Assembly (NCBI GenBank): GCA_002421605.1
Contig: DISJ01000009.1
Span: 441,719 to 505,718 of the forward strand
Source of the DNA: Rhodobacteraceae bacterium UBA6213
GTDB taxonomy: Bacteria > Pseudomonadota > Alphaproteobacteria > Rhodobacterales > Rhodobacteraceae
Direction of reading: 5' to 3'
Length of the DNA: 64,000 nt
Part shown: positions 1-8,398 of the stretch, piece after piece
Position numbering within the stretch: position 1 is the first letter of the stretch
Layout of the letters: each line of letters opens with the position of its first letter
Program-made: the position numbers and the translations under genes
Notes under the pieces: model-generated
Seen by the model: the letters and a program-made list of their open reading frames with translations, nothing else
Databases searched by the model: none
Told to the model about the DNA's origin: nothing

Positions 1-1293
1 GAAATCATGGTGCTGCTTGGTCCCTCGGCGCGCGACAAGGGGCTGGAACTGCTGGTCGATTACGACATCGCCCTGCCCACCCGCTATGTCGCCGATCCGG
101 GCCGGATGCGTCAGGTGATGACCAACCTGATTGGCAACGCGGTCAAGTTTACGCTCGCGGGCCATGTGCTGGTGCGGGTGGTGGGGCAGGAGCGAGGCGA
201 CGGCCAGTTTGATCTGCAAGTGGCGGTCGAAGATACAGGCATCGGTATTGCGCCCGAATACATCGAGCATGTGCTGGACAAGTTTAATCAGGTTGAAAGC
301 GCGTCGAACCGCAAGTTTGAAGGCACCGGGCTAGGGCTGGCGATCACCCGGCAATTGGTCGAGCTGATGGGGGGCACAATTTGGGTTGATAGCGAGCTGG
401 GGCGTGGTTCTTGTTTCGGCTTCAAGTTGACGGTGCCGGTTGCTGAGCCGCTTGAGGTAGCCGAGGGGCCATTGGCACCGATCACGCTCAAGGCGGCGCT
501 GGTGGTCGAGGATCTTTCGGTCAATCGGGTCGTTCTGGAACGGCAGTTGCAAGCCTATGGGCTGGCCGTAACGCTTTGCCGTTCCGGCGCTGAAGCGCTA
601 GGGGCGGTCAAGGCAGGCGCGCATTTTGATGTTGTGCTGGTTGACCAGCAGATTCCCGACATGGACGGGTTGCAACTGGTGCAGCGGTTGCGCGACAAGG
701 GCTTGGGCGCGCCGATTCTGCTATTGACCACAAATCCGGATCAGGCCGCGATCGGGGCGATGCAGGGCGAGTTGGCGGCGGCGCTGGAAAAGCCGGTGTT
801 GCGTTCAGATCTCTTCCGCTCGTTGCAAGACATCGCGCAGCCCGTGGCGGCGGCACCGGCGCAAGCGTCCATTGCGCCGCGCCAGATGCGGGTGTTGGCC
901 GCCGAGGACAACCGCACTAACCAACTGGTGTTCAACAAGATGGTGAAGGATTACGACATCGATCTGCAATTTGCCAACAATGGCCGCGAGGCGCTGGACC
1001 TTTGGCAGCAATGGCGACCTGATCTGGTGTTCATGGATATTTCGATGCCCGAAATGGACGGGCGCGAAGCCGCGCGTGCCATTCGTGACTATGAACAGGT
1101 GCACGGGCTACGGCGCACCCCGATCGTCGCGTTGACCGCACATGCGATGGACGGAGACGCAGATTCAATTCTTGCTGCGGGGATTGACCTATACCTTACC
1201 AAGCCATTGAAAAAACGCGAAATTGCAAAGCAGTTGGCAGCCTATTGCCCGCCGGGCGCGCGCTGCTCGGTGCCTGAGGCAGGGCTGCAGTAG
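1..1293 (+). CDS. Hybrid sensor histidine kinase, C-terminal part (5' end outside window)
   Basis: The frame is open from base 1, so the sensory and dimerisation parts lie upstream. Numbering from the ATG at base 7, the ATPase core shows an N box (TNLIGNAVKF, about 39-49), a DTGIGI motif (76-81) and a GTGLGLAI motif (106-113). Two receiver domains follow. The first (about 160-275) has an acidic pair, acceptor Asp213 and a Lys in EKPV. The second (about 294-412) has Asp344, Thr377 and Lys399. Both receivers look competent. The protein would phosphorylate itself and relay phosphate to its receivers. No Hpt domain and no partner regulator is adjacent, so the pathway is unknown. Family call is firm; signal and target cannot be read. 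Confidence 0.93.
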   Translation, partial: EIMVLLGPSARDKGLELLVDYDIALPTRYVADPGRMRQVMTNLIGNAVKFTLAGHVLVRVVGQERGDGQFDLQVAVEDTGIGIAPEYIEHVLDKFNQVESASNRKFEGTGLGLAITRQLVELMGGTIWVDSELGRGSCFGFKLTVPVAEPLEVAEGPLAPITLKAALVVEDLSVNRVVLERQLQAYGLAVTLCRSGAEALGAVKAGAHFDVVLVDQQIPDMDGLQLVQRLRDKGLGAPILLLTTNPDQAAIGAMQGELAAALEKPVLRSDLFRSLQDIAQPVAAAPAQASIAPRQMRVLAAEDNRTNQLVFNKMVKDYDIDLQFANNGREALDLWQQWRPDLVFMDISMPEMDGREAARAIRDYEQVHGLRRTPIVALTAHAMDGDADSILAAGIDLYLTKPLKKREIAKQLAAYCPPGARCSVPEAGLQ

Positions 1294-1330
1294 GGTGCCG
1301 AGCGAGGGCAGCGGCAAGCCGCTCGGCGGC

Positions 1331-3379
1331 TTAGCCTGCTGCGATGATCGACAAGAACACCGCCCCGAAACGCTCGGCACTTGCGGTGCTCATTCCGGGA
1401 ATCCGCTGAAGTGCGGCGATGCTGTTGGGGCGGCGTTCGGCGATCTTGCGCAAGGTGGTCTGGCTGCAATTCAGCAGGCGGTCTTGCCCCGCCGGTCCGC
1501 GCACCAGTTCCTGCTGCGCGGCTTGCAGGCGGTCAAACAGCCTGCCTGTCGCGCTACCGGCTAGCTTTAGCCGCGCGGGGTGCATGTGCGGTGCGCTGCC
1601 CGCGATCACCTCCAGAAACTGCGCGCCAAAACTTTCGAGTTTTTTGGCACCAACGCCGGAAATGCGGGCCATCTCGTCCATCGTCATCGGCCGCACCTCG
1701 GCCATCTCGATCAGTGTGCGGTCGGGAAAGATGATGTAGGCGGGTGCGCGCGCCGCTTCGGCCAGCGCGCGCCGCTTGGCCTTAAGCGCGGAAAGCAGCG
1801 GTGCGTCTTCGTCGCTTACCAGCGCGCGCACTACGGTGGCGGATTTGGCGCGCCGCACGAGGTCGCGGCGAAAGTGCAGCGTGACCTCGCCGCGCAGCAC
1901 CGGGCGGGCGGCCTCGGTCATCACCAATGCGCCGTGGCGGGCGGGATCGGGGCGCACAAGGTCGTGCCCCTGCATCTGGCGAAACACCGATTGCCACTGC
2001 GCCTTGGTCAGGTCTTGCCCGACGCCAAAGGTGGGCAGGCCCTGATGCCCGCGCTCGCGCACCTTGTCGGTGAGCGAGCCGGTCAGAATGTCGATCAGGT
2101 GGCCCGCGCCAAAGCTTTCGCCGGTGCGCAGGCAGGCCGAAAGCGCTTTGCGCACCGGGTCTGTGACATCAAAGGTTTCGGGCGGCGTGTCGCAGAGGTC
2201 GCAATTGCCACAAGGTGTTGACGACTCGCCGAAATAGGCAAGCAGGCGCTGACGGCGGCAGGCTATAGCCTCGGCCAGCCCCAGCAAGGTGTTCAGCCGC
2301 GCATGGTCTGCGGCCTTGCGATCGGAAGGGGCTAGCCCCTCGTCAATTTGCGTGCGGCGCAGGCGAATATCGTCGGCACCGTAAAGGGTCAGGGTTTCGG
2401 CGGGGGCACCATCGCGGCCCGCGCGGCCGATTTCCTGATAATAGCTTTCGATTGATTTTGGCAGATCGGCGTGGGCAACCCAGCGGATGTCGGGCTTGTC
2501 GATGCCCATGCCAAAGGCCACCGTCGCCACCACGATCAAGCCGTCGTCCTGCTGAAAGCGCGCTTCGACATCGCGGCGCGCCTGCGCCTCCATCCCGGCG
2601 TGGTAGGCGAGGGCCGAGTGGCCCGCCGCGCGCAGGGCGGTGGCAAGGGTTTCGGTCTTGGCGCGGCTGGCGCAATAGACAATTCCCGACTGGCCGCGGC
2701 GCGCATCGGCAAAGGCGAGGATCTGCGCGCGGGGTTCATCTTTCGGGGCGAAGGCAAGGTGGATGTTGGGCCGGTCAAAGCCACGCAGAAAGGTGGCGGG
2801 AGGCGTGCCATCGAACAGCCGGGTGACGATTTCGGCGCGGGTTTCCTCGTCTGCGGTGGCGGTAAAGGCAGCCAGCGGCACGCCAAGCGCGCGCCGCAAA
2901 TCGCCAATCCGCAGATAGTCGGGGCGAAAATCGTGCCCCCACTGGCTGACGCAATGCGCCTCGTCCACCGCGATCAGGGTGGTGTTGATGCGGCGCAAAA
3001 GGCCCAAGGTTGCGCTGCTGGCAAGCCGTTCGGGCGCCATGTACAAAAGCCGCAAGCTGCCCGCATCAAGGCTGGCAAAAACATCTTCGGTTTCTTCGTC
3101 GGTATTGCCCGAGGTCAGTGCCCCGGCATCCACCCCTGCGGCCTTGAGCGCGCGCACCTGATCGCGCATAAGCGCGATCAGCGGCGAAATCACCACCGTC
3201 ACCCCTTCGCGGCAAAGCGCGGGAAGCTGAAAGCAAAGCGACTTGCCGCCCCCGGTAGGCATGATCGCCAGTGTATTGCGCCCGGCCAGCACCGCTTGCA
3301 CAACCTCTTCCTGCCCCGGTCTGAAAACCGAAAAGCCGAATACCGAGGCCAATAGCGATTGCGGGCTGGGCGCGGACAC
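1331..3379 (-). CDS. recQ: ATP-dependent DNA helicase RecQ
   Basis: 3'-5' superfamily 2 DNA helicase for recombination and fork repair. At 682 residues it is somewhat longer than the usual 600 or so. It has a Walker A at about 40-47 (MPTGGGKS), a DEAHC box followed by VSQWGHDFRPDY, a zinc cluster with CGNCDLC, and a winged-helix region. The C-terminus carries two HRDC-like modules in tandem, each ending in a helix-hairpin-helix-like turn (ISGVGAKKLESFG and IPGMSTASAERFG); many RecQ proteins have one. The start is GTG, three bases after the stop of the upstream yggT-type gene, so the two are probably co-transcribed. It converges on the kinase gene with a 37-base gap. Confidence 0.96.
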   Translation of the reverse strand: MSAPSPQSLLASVFGFSVFRPGQEEVVQAVLAGRNTLAIMPTGGGKSLCFQLPALCREGVTVVISPLIALMRDQVRALKAAGVDAGALTSGNTDEETEDVFASLDAGSLRLLYMAPERLASSATLGLLRRINTTLIAVDEAHCVSQWGHDFRPDYLRIGDLRRALGVPLAAFTATADEETRAEIVTRLFDGTPPATFLRGFDRPNIHLAFAPKDEPRAQILAFADARRGQSGIVYCASRAKTETLATALRAAGHSALAYHAGMEAQARRDVEARFQQDDGLIVVATVAFGMGIDKPDIRWVAHADLPKSIESYYQEIGRAGRDGAPAETLTLYGADDIRLRRTQIDEGLAPSDRKAADHARLNTLLGLAEAIACRRQRLLAYFGESSTPCGNCDLCDTPPETFDVTDPVRKALSACLRTGESFGAGHLIDILTGSLTDKVRERGHQGLPTFGVGQDLTKAQWQSVFRQMQGHDLVRPDPARHGALVMTEAARPVLRGEVTLHFRRDLVRRAKSATVVRALVSDEDAPLLSALKAKRRALAEAARAPAYIIFPDRTLIEMAEVRPMTMDEMARISGVGAKKLESFGAQFLEVIAGSAPHMHPARLKLAGSATGRLFDRLQAAQQELVRGPAGQDRLLNCSQTTLRKIAERRPNSIAALQRIPGMSTASAERFGAVFLSIIAAG

Positions 3380-3382
3380 TGC

Positions 3383-3676
3383 CTAGAAGCCGTAGAAGAA
3401 GCCCGCGTTGTTGATCAGCGCGCGCTGCAGGATGATGACGATGATGAACATCACCAGCGGCGCAAGATCGAGCCCACCCATATTGGGCAAAAAGCGGCGG
3501 ATTGGGGTGTAAAGCGGCTCTAGCAGGCGATTGAGCCCGAACCAGACCTGCGCCACCAGTGGCTGACGAATGTTCAGCACCTGAAAATTGATCAGCCAGC
3601 TCATGATGATATGCGCGATCATGATGAACCAGACCACATTCAGGATGAGCATCAGGGCTTGGTAGAGCGTGACCAT
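3383..3676 (-). CDS. YggT family integral membrane protein
   Basis: A 97-residue protein with two hydrophobic stretches (about residues 5-30 and 70-92) separated by a loop rich in conserved prolines (LEPLYTPIRRFLPNMGGLDLAP). This PIRRxLP-GGxDxxP pattern is the YggT signature. The family is linked to envelope stress, cell shape or division in other bacteria, but its exact role is unsettled. I chose the ATG at 3676; longer in-frame starts add a low-complexity Arg/Pro-rich leader with no family resemblance. It lies directly upstream of recQ on the same strand. Confidence 0.88.
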   Translation of the reverse strand: MVTLYQALMLILNVVWFIMIAHIIMSWLINFQVLNIRQPLVAQVWFGLNRLLEPLYTPIRRFLPNMGGLDLAPLVMFIIVIILQRALINNAGFFYGF

Positions 3677-3809
3677 GGGGTTCCTCGTGTCGTTGCGGCC
3701 CCACAGGTATGTCAGCCGCGCGCCGCTTGCAACCGCCCGCTGTGCCGCAACGTGCCGGGTTGACGGCGGCGGGGCGGTTTGACACCGAGGGCGCAAAGAG
3801 GAACACGCC

Positions 3810-4340
3810 ATGTATCCATATGTCCGGATGGTCAAAGAGTCGCTGAAATATCGCAACGCCCCGGCGTTGTCGTTGCTTGGTATGCATGTCAGCCATCATG
3901 TCTGCTGGCCGTGGGACATTGACCCGTGGATGGAGCTGAACAATGGTCGTGCGCTGACGCTTTACGATCTGGGGCGGATTCCGTTGGCGATGCGCTCGGG
4001 CCTTGTGCGGGCAACGCGTGCACATGGTTGGGGGCTGACGGTGGCGGGCAATACGGTGCGCTATCGCCGCCGGGTGCAGATGTTTCAGCGCTTTGAGATG
4101 CGCAGCCGGGCGATCGGCTGGGACGCGCGCTTTCTGTATATCGAGCAGACCATGTGGCGTGGTGGTGAATGCACCAACCAGATGCTGTTGCGCATGGCGG
4201 TCATATCAAAAAACGGTTTGGTCGCGCCTGATCTGGTGGCGGCAGAACTGGGCCATACTGGCCCCTCTCCGGCGCTGCCTGAATGGGTGCAGGCATGGAT
4301 CGACGCCGACGCCAAGCGGCCCTGGCCACCCGCGCCCTGA
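3810..4340 (+). CDS. Acyl-CoA thioesterase family protein (hot-dog fold)
   Basis: A 176-residue soluble protein of the PaaI/4HBT-related thioesterase group common in Alphaproteobacteria. Visible family features are WPWDIDPWMELNNGR near residues 34-48 (the MNN/LNNGR type active-site stretch on the central helix) and the later TVRYRRRV and LYIEQTMW strands. It should cleave acyl-CoA or acyl-ACP thioesters; the substrate cannot be read. The ATG is preceded by AGAGGA at suitable spacing. It diverges from the yggT-recQ unit over a 133-base gap, which must hold both promoters. Confidence 0.8.
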   Translation: MYPYVRMVKESLKYRNAPALSLLGMHVSHHVCWPWDIDPWMELNNGRALTLYDLGRIPLAMRSGLVRATRAHGWGLTVAGNTVRYRRRVQMFQRFEMRSRAIGWDARFLYIEQTMWRGGECTNQMLLRMAVISKNGLVAPDLVAAELGHTGPSPALPEWVQAWIDADAKRPWPPAP

Positions 4341-4354
4341 CAAGCTTGCGCGGG

Positions 4355-4380
4355 GCGCCGATTTCGGGCTTGATCGGCGC
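4355..4380 (+). other. RNA hairpin just upstream of the MFS gene
   Basis: An 8-bp perfect inverted repeat, GCGCCGAT (4355-4362) and ATCGGCGC (4373-4380), with a 10-base loop. It sits between the thioesterase stop and the ribosome binding site of the next gene and has no U-tract. It may insulate or tune expression of the downstream genes, or be incidental. Confidence 0.4.
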
Positions 4381-4398
4381 ACCGGGCAGGGGAGCACT

Positions 4399-5733
4399 AT
4401 GGCGCGCGCAAGCAAGAAGATCTGGGGCTGGTGGTTTTTCGACTGGGCAAGCCAGCCGTATAACACGCTGCTGATCACCTTCATCTTTGCGCCCTATATG
4501 ACCGAACTTTTAGGCTCGGGCACGGCGGCGCAAACGATCTGGGGATACGGCATCGGCGCCACCGGCTTTGTGATTGCCATTCTCGCGCCGCTTTTGGGGG
4601 CGGTGGCCGACAAATCGGGCGGGCGGATGGGGTTCATCTGGCTCTTTTCGCTCATGTATGTCGTGGGGGCTTGGTTGCTTTGGTTTGCGGCACCGGGCAA
4701 TTTCAATATCTGGCTGGTGATGCTGGCCTTTGCCATTGGCATGATCGGCATGGAGTTTGCGACCACCTTTACCAACGCCATGCTGCCCGATCTTGGCCCA
4801 CCCGAGCAGATTGGGCGCATATCGGGGTCTGGATGGGCGTTTGGATATCTCGGCGGCATGGTGGCACTGATCGTCATGCTCACACTGTTTGCGGAAAACG
4901 GCGCAGGCAAAACGCTGATCGGGATTTCACCGATACTCGGGCTAGATGCTGCAGCGCGCGAGGGCACGCGCGCAGTCGGCCCATTCACCGCGATCTGGTA
5001 TGCGCTGTTCATGGTACCCTTTTTCCTTTGGGTGCGCGAGGTGCGCCGCCCCGGCATGGTGCCAATCGGGGCCGCTGTTCGCGGCGCTTGGCCCGAACTG
5101 CGCGAAACCCTGCGTGGATTGCCCAAGAATCGCAGCCTTTTTGCCTTTCTGCTCGGGTCGATGTTTTACCGCGACGCCCTGAACGGCATTTACTATTTCG
5201 GCGGAATCTACGCCGTAGGCGTGCTTGGCTGGTCGATTGTCAGCGTGGGGATATTCGGGATTCTGGGCACGATCACGGGGGCGACCTTTGCATGGCTTGG
5301 CGGCAAGGCCGATGATCGCTTTGGCCCCAAGCCCGTGATCCTGTTTACGGTGGCGGTGCTGACGCTGGTGGCGGTGGGCGTGGTTTATGTGTCGCGCGAT
5401 TCGGTTTTCGGGATTGCGGTGGCGCCAGATAGTAAGCTGCCCGACATCGCGTTTTATGTGATTGGCGGGCTGATCGGTGCGGCGGGTGGGTCGATGCAAG
5501 CGGCTAGCCGGTCGATGATGGTGCGCCAGGCTGACCCTGCCAAACTGACCGAAAGTTTCGGGCTCTATGCGCTGACCGGCAAGGCGACCTCGTTCATCGC
5601 GCCGCTGAGCATCGGCGTGGCAACGCAACTAAGCGGCAGCCAGCAGATTGGCATTTCACCGCTGGTAGTGCTGTTTCTGACCGGGCTGGTGCTGATGATC
5701 TGGGTGAAACCGCAAGGGGAGGTGGTGCAATGA
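4399..5733 (+). CDS. MFS transporter of the UMF1/Atg22-like family
   Basis: A 444-residue polytopic protein with about 12 predicted membrane segments. The N-terminus WGWWFFDWASQPYNTL is the hallmark of the UMF1 (Atg22/Vps-like) branch of the major facilitator superfamily, as is the GRISGSGWAFGYLGG stretch in the first half. Substrate is not known for most bacterial members. The start is the ATG at 4399, preceded by GCAGGGGAGC; an upstream in-frame extension reads back into the thioesterase gene and is unlikely. Its stop overlaps the mepA start in an ATGA, so the two are translationally coupled. Confidence 0.88.
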   Translation: MARASKKIWGWWFFDWASQPYNTLLITFIFAPYMTELLGSGTAAQTIWGYGIGATGFVIAILAPLLGAVADKSGGRMGFIWLFSLMYVVGAWLLWFAAPGNFNIWLVMLAFAIGMIGMEFATTFTNAMLPDLGPPEQIGRISGSGWAFGYLGGMVALIVMLTLFAENGAGKTLIGISPILGLDAAAREGTRAVGPFTAIWYALFMVPFFLWVREVRRPGMVPIGAAVRGAWPELRETLRGLPKNRSLFAFLLGSMFYRDALNGIYYFGGIYAVGVLGWSIVSVGIFGILGTITGATFAWLGGKADDRFGPKPVILFTVAVLTLVAVGVVYVSRDSVFGIAVAPDSKLPDIAFYVIGGLIGAAGGSMQAASRSMMVRQADPAKLTESFGLYALTGKATSFIAPLSIGVATQLSGSQQIGISPLVVLFLTGLVLMIWVKPQGEVVQ

Positions 5734-6632
5734 TCCGTTGGCTTTTGGCTGCAATGCTGCTTGCCACACCCGCCGGGGCAGAGCCGTTGGCGCGCAGCCT
5801 GTTTGGCGCGGCAAAAGCACCGACGGCGGATGAAAGCGCTGCAATCGGGTCGTATGCAAAGGGCTGTGCGGCGGGGTTGGTCGCGCTACCTGAAAGCGGG
5901 CCAAGCTGGCAGGCGATGCGGCTAAGCCGCAACCGGTTCTGGGGCCAGCCAGAGATGATCGACTATCTGGAGGATTTGTCGCAGGTGGCGCAGGGCATCG
6001 GCTGGGCCGGGCTTTACATTGGTGATATCAGTCAGCCGCGCGGCGGGCCGATGACGGGCGATCATGCAAGCCACCAGATCGGGCTGGATGCCGATGTCTG
6101 GATGCTGCCGCCCACCCGGCTGGATCTGAGCCGCACCCGGCGCGAGAATATCTCGTCAATCTCGGTGCGCACTGCCGACCAAAAATCGGTGAACGAAAAC
6201 TGGACCCCCGCACATGCCGCGCTGCTGGAGGCTGCGGCGCGCGATCCGCGGGTTGACCGCATTTTCGTGGCTGCCGCGATCAAGCTGGAATTGTGCAAGA
6301 CCGCGAAGCGCAGTGATACGGTCTGGCTGCAAAGGCTGCGCCCGATTGCCGGGCATAACACGCATTTTCATGTGCGGTTGCGCTGCCCTGCGGGGATGGG
6401 AGACTGCATCACCCAGTCACCTACGGTCAGCGAACTGTCAAACGGCGGGAATGGCTGCGATGCAACGCTTGACTGGTGGGTGACAGACTATCTGTCGCCG
6501 CCCAAACCCGCAACAACCCCGCCGAAGGCTGCAACGCCGCCCAAGGCCAACACGCCGCCGCCGCGCAACGCGACGACCTATCTCATGTCCGATTTGCCCG
6601 CCCAATGCGCCGCCGTACTTGCAGCCAAATAA
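5730..6632 (+). CDS. mepA: Penicillin-insensitive murein endopeptidase MepA
   Basis: Periplasmic zinc endopeptidase (family M74) that cuts D-Ala-mDAP crosslinks in peptidoglycan. The 300-residue product begins with a signal peptide (cleavage likely after TPAGA, about residue 17). Metal ligands are visible in DHASHQIGLDAD (His112, Asp120 by my count) and in GHNTHFHVRL. The C-terminal about 45 residues form a Pro/Thr/Lys-rich tail outside the catalytic domain. It starts inside the stop of the UMF1 permease gene (ATGA) and its own 3' end overlaps the next gene by 28 bases, giving a coupled three-gene run. Confidence 0.93.
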   Translation: MIRWLLAAMLLATPAGAEPLARSLFGAAKAPTADESAAIGSYAKGCAAGLVALPESGPSWQAMRLSRNRFWGQPEMIDYLEDLSQVAQGIGWAGLYIGDISQPRGGPMTGDHASHQIGLDADVWMLPPTRLDLSRTRRENISSISVRTADQKSVNENWTPAHAALLEAAARDPRVDRIFVAAAIKLELCKTAKRSDTVWLQRLRPIAGHNTHFHVRLRCPAGMGDCITQSPTVSELSNGGNGCDATLDWWVTDYLSPPKPATTPPKAATPPKANTPPPRNATTYLMSDLPAQCAAVLAAK

Positions 6633-7501
6633 CCGCCGCGCTTTTCGCGCTAATGCTTTCGGCAGGTGCGGCGCCCGCCGAAAGTTTGGCTGAATTTTTG
6701 GGCTCGATCACTTGGAGCAGCCCAGAGGCGGGGTTTGGTGGCTTTTCGGGCATCGAGGTCGGCGCTGACGGCATCTCGTTTCTGGCGCTGTCTGACCGCG
6801 GAACTCTTTGGCGGGGGCGGCTGCTGCGCGATGCAGAGGGGCTGCTCAGCGGGGCAGAGGCGCTGGGTTTTGACAGCCTGCACGACGCTGACGGCGCGGT
6901 TCTTACCGGATATCTGACCGATTCCGAAGGGCTGGCGCTGGCCCGCGACGACAGCCTGTTCGTCAGCTTCGAGGGTCTGGCGCGGGTGGTACGATACCCC
7001 AGCGCCGGCGCGCCTTCGCAACCGCTGCCGCGCCCCGATGCGTTCCGCTCGATGCTGTCCAACACGTCGCTCGAGGCGCTGGCAATCGGCCCGGACGGCG
7101 CGATTTACACCATGCCAGAACGGTCTGGCCTGCTGAATGCGCCGTTCCCGGTCTGGCGGTTTCGCAACGGTGCTTGGGAGCAGCCGTTTTATCTGCCGCA
7201 TAAAGATGCGTGGCAGGCCGTGGGTGCCGATTTCGGGCCGGACGGGCGGTTCTATTTGCTCGAGCGCGATTTCTGGGGGCTGGTGGGGTTTCTTAGCCGC
7301 GTGCGCCGCTTCGATCTGACCGACACGGGGTTTTCGGGCGAGACGTTGCTATTGCAAACCCGTGTACGCGAGCATGACAACCTTGAAGGCATTTCGGTCT
7401 GGCGTGACAGCGCCGGCGACATTCGCCTTACGCTGATCGCCGACGACAACTTTCGGGCCTTTCAACGCAACGAGATTGTGGAATACCGCGTAAGGGATTG
7501 A
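6605..7501 (+). CDS. Secreted esterase-like / phytase-like beta-propeller protein
   Basis: About 298 residues. It starts at an ATG inside the end of mepA and begins with a signal peptide (MRRRTCSQ then a hydrophobic run ending AGAAPAES). The rest matches the esterase-like activity of phytase family: FGGFSGIEVGADG, LALSDRG, TDSEGLAL and LEGISVWRD motifs, spaced as blades of a propeller. Enzymatic activity in this family is poorly established; a periplasmic phosphoesterase or lactonase role is possible. The overlap with mepA suggests a shared envelope function. Confidence 0.82.
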   Translation: MRRRTCSQITAALFALMLSAGAAPAESLAEFLGSITWSSPEAGFGGFSGIEVGADGISFLALSDRGTLWRGRLLRDAEGLLSGAEALGFDSLHDADGAVLTGYLTDSEGLALARDDSLFVSFEGLARVVRYPSAGAPSQPLPRPDAFRSMLSNTSLEALAIGPDGAIYTMPERSGLLNAPFPVWRFRNGAWEQPFYLPHKDAWQAVGADFGPDGRFYLLERDFWGLVGFLSRVRRFDLTDTGFSGETLLLQTRVREHDNLEGISVWRDSAGDIRLTLIADDNFRAFQRNEIVEYRVRD

Positions 7502-7585
7502 CGCGCCGTGGTGCGCCGCGTAAGCGACGCTGCCCGCGACGGTTGTGGGCCAAGTATCCGCTACCTTGCCAAAACGGAGCATCCC

Positions 7586-8191
7586 ATGACGCGCTTTCTG
7601 CCCGGCATTCTCGCCATGTCCGCCCTTGTGGTGGCCTCTAACATTCTAGTGCAGTTCCTTTACGGCAACTGGCTGACATGGGGTGCATTCACCTACCCCT
7701 TCGCCTTCCTGATAACTGATGTGATGAACCGCGTGTATGGCCCGGCGGCGGCGCGGCGAGTGGTGTTGGCGGGTTTTGGCGTGGGGATTGCCTGTTCGCT
7801 GGTGGCGGCAGGATTCAACGCCACCACTGCGCGTATCGCGATTGGTTCCGGGCTTGCGTTCCTAACCGCGCAAATGACGGATGTGGCGGTATTTGACCGG
7901 CTGCGGGGCGGCAGCTGGTGGCGTGCGCCGCTGGTATCAACGCTTGTTGGCGCATCGCTCGACACGGCAATTTTCTTTTCGGTGGCGTTTTCCGATGCGC
8001 TTTCCTTCGTGCAGCCGTGCGAGGATACGAGCTGGGCAACGGGCGTGGTTCCAATCTTTGGAATCGGGCCGAACGCGCCGTTTTGGGTATCGTTGGCGCT
8101 GGCCGATCTGGGGGTGAAACTGTCGCTCGCGCTGGTTGCGCTTCCGCTTTTTCGCATCATCGTGAAGAAAATGACCACTAGGTATGCGTAA
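7586..8191 (+). CDS. Queuosine precursor transporter (YhhQ/VUT family)
   Basis: A 201-residue membrane protein with about six hydrophobic segments. The family pattern TYPFAFLITDVMNRVYGPAAARRVV near residues 33-57 is characteristic of the DUF165/YhhQ group, which imports preQ0 or preQ1 for queuosine tRNA modification. The ATG at 7586 follows ACGGAGC at good spacing. The 84-base stretch upstream shows no convincing preQ1 riboswitch. The RNA candidate at 8.2-8.4 kb begins directly after its stop codon. Confidence 0.87.
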   Translation: MTRFLPGILAMSALVVASNILVQFLYGNWLTWGAFTYPFAFLITDVMNRVYGPAAARRVVLAGFGVGIACSLVAAGFNATTARIAIGSGLAFLTAQMTDVAVFDRLRGGSWWRAPLVSTLVGASLDTAIFFSVAFSDALSFVQPCEDTSWATGVVPIFGIGPNAPFWVSLALADLGVKLSLALVALPLFRIIVKKMTTRYA

Positions 8192-8197
8192 AAACTT

Positions 8198-8221
8198 TTG
8201 ACAAACACAAAATCTGTGTCA
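8198..8221 (+). promoter_or_regulatory. Candidate -35 element with overlapping inverted repeats
   Basis: TTGACA at 8198-8203 is a consensus sigma70 -35 box. Two inverted repeats overlap it: ACACA (8205-8209)/TGTGT (8215-8219) and TGACA (8199-8203)/TGTCA (8217-8221). A good -10 is not obvious 17 bases downstream, as is common in this group. This is the most promoter-like sequence before the 8.2-8.4 kb RNA candidate; the repeats may form an operator. Confidence 0.5.
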
Positions 8222-8262
8222 GCCTGCCCCTATCGGTAACGCGAGCGAAAGGAGGTGGTCCA

Positions 8263-8319
8263 GTGTCGAGAGTGATATTGGAGAGAGGTGTCGGGACAGT
8301 CAGGGGTAACGTTGCCTGA
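8263..8319 (+). CDS. 18-codon reading frame inside the RNA candidate (possible leader peptide)
   Basis: GTG start preceded five bases upstream by AAAGGAGGTG, the strongest ribosome binding site in the window. It would encode an 18-residue basic peptide (MSRVILERG...RGNVA). It uses AGA twice plus ATA and AGG, codons that are scarce in the neighbouring genes, which suits either a slow-translated leader peptide or a non-coding sequence. Its TGA stop lies in the loop of the hairpin at 8313-8324. Whether it is translated cannot be told from one sequence. Confidence 0.4.
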   Translation: MSRVILERGVGTVRGNVA

Positions 8320-8398
8320 GGGCAGACCCAAGGGTTAAGCACCCTGACTGGGACCAGTCGGAAACGACGCCCTAACTGGCCCATCTCCGTAGATCTCG

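Noticed and set aside
1297..1327. Terminator between the hybrid kinase and recQ
   Set aside because: GCCGAGCG/CGCTCGGC can pair but there is no U-tract on either strand, so I do not call a terminator.
2471..3355. Long forward frame (about 294 codons) opposite recQ
   Set aside because: It is the antisense shadow of recQ. Composition is that of a mirrored GC-rich gene and recQ motifs are unambiguous.
7502..7585. Possible preQ1 riboswitch before the queuosine-precursor transporter
   Set aside because: The 84-base leader lacks the conserved A-rich tail and loop pairing of known preQ1 classes; only weak GC pairing is seen.
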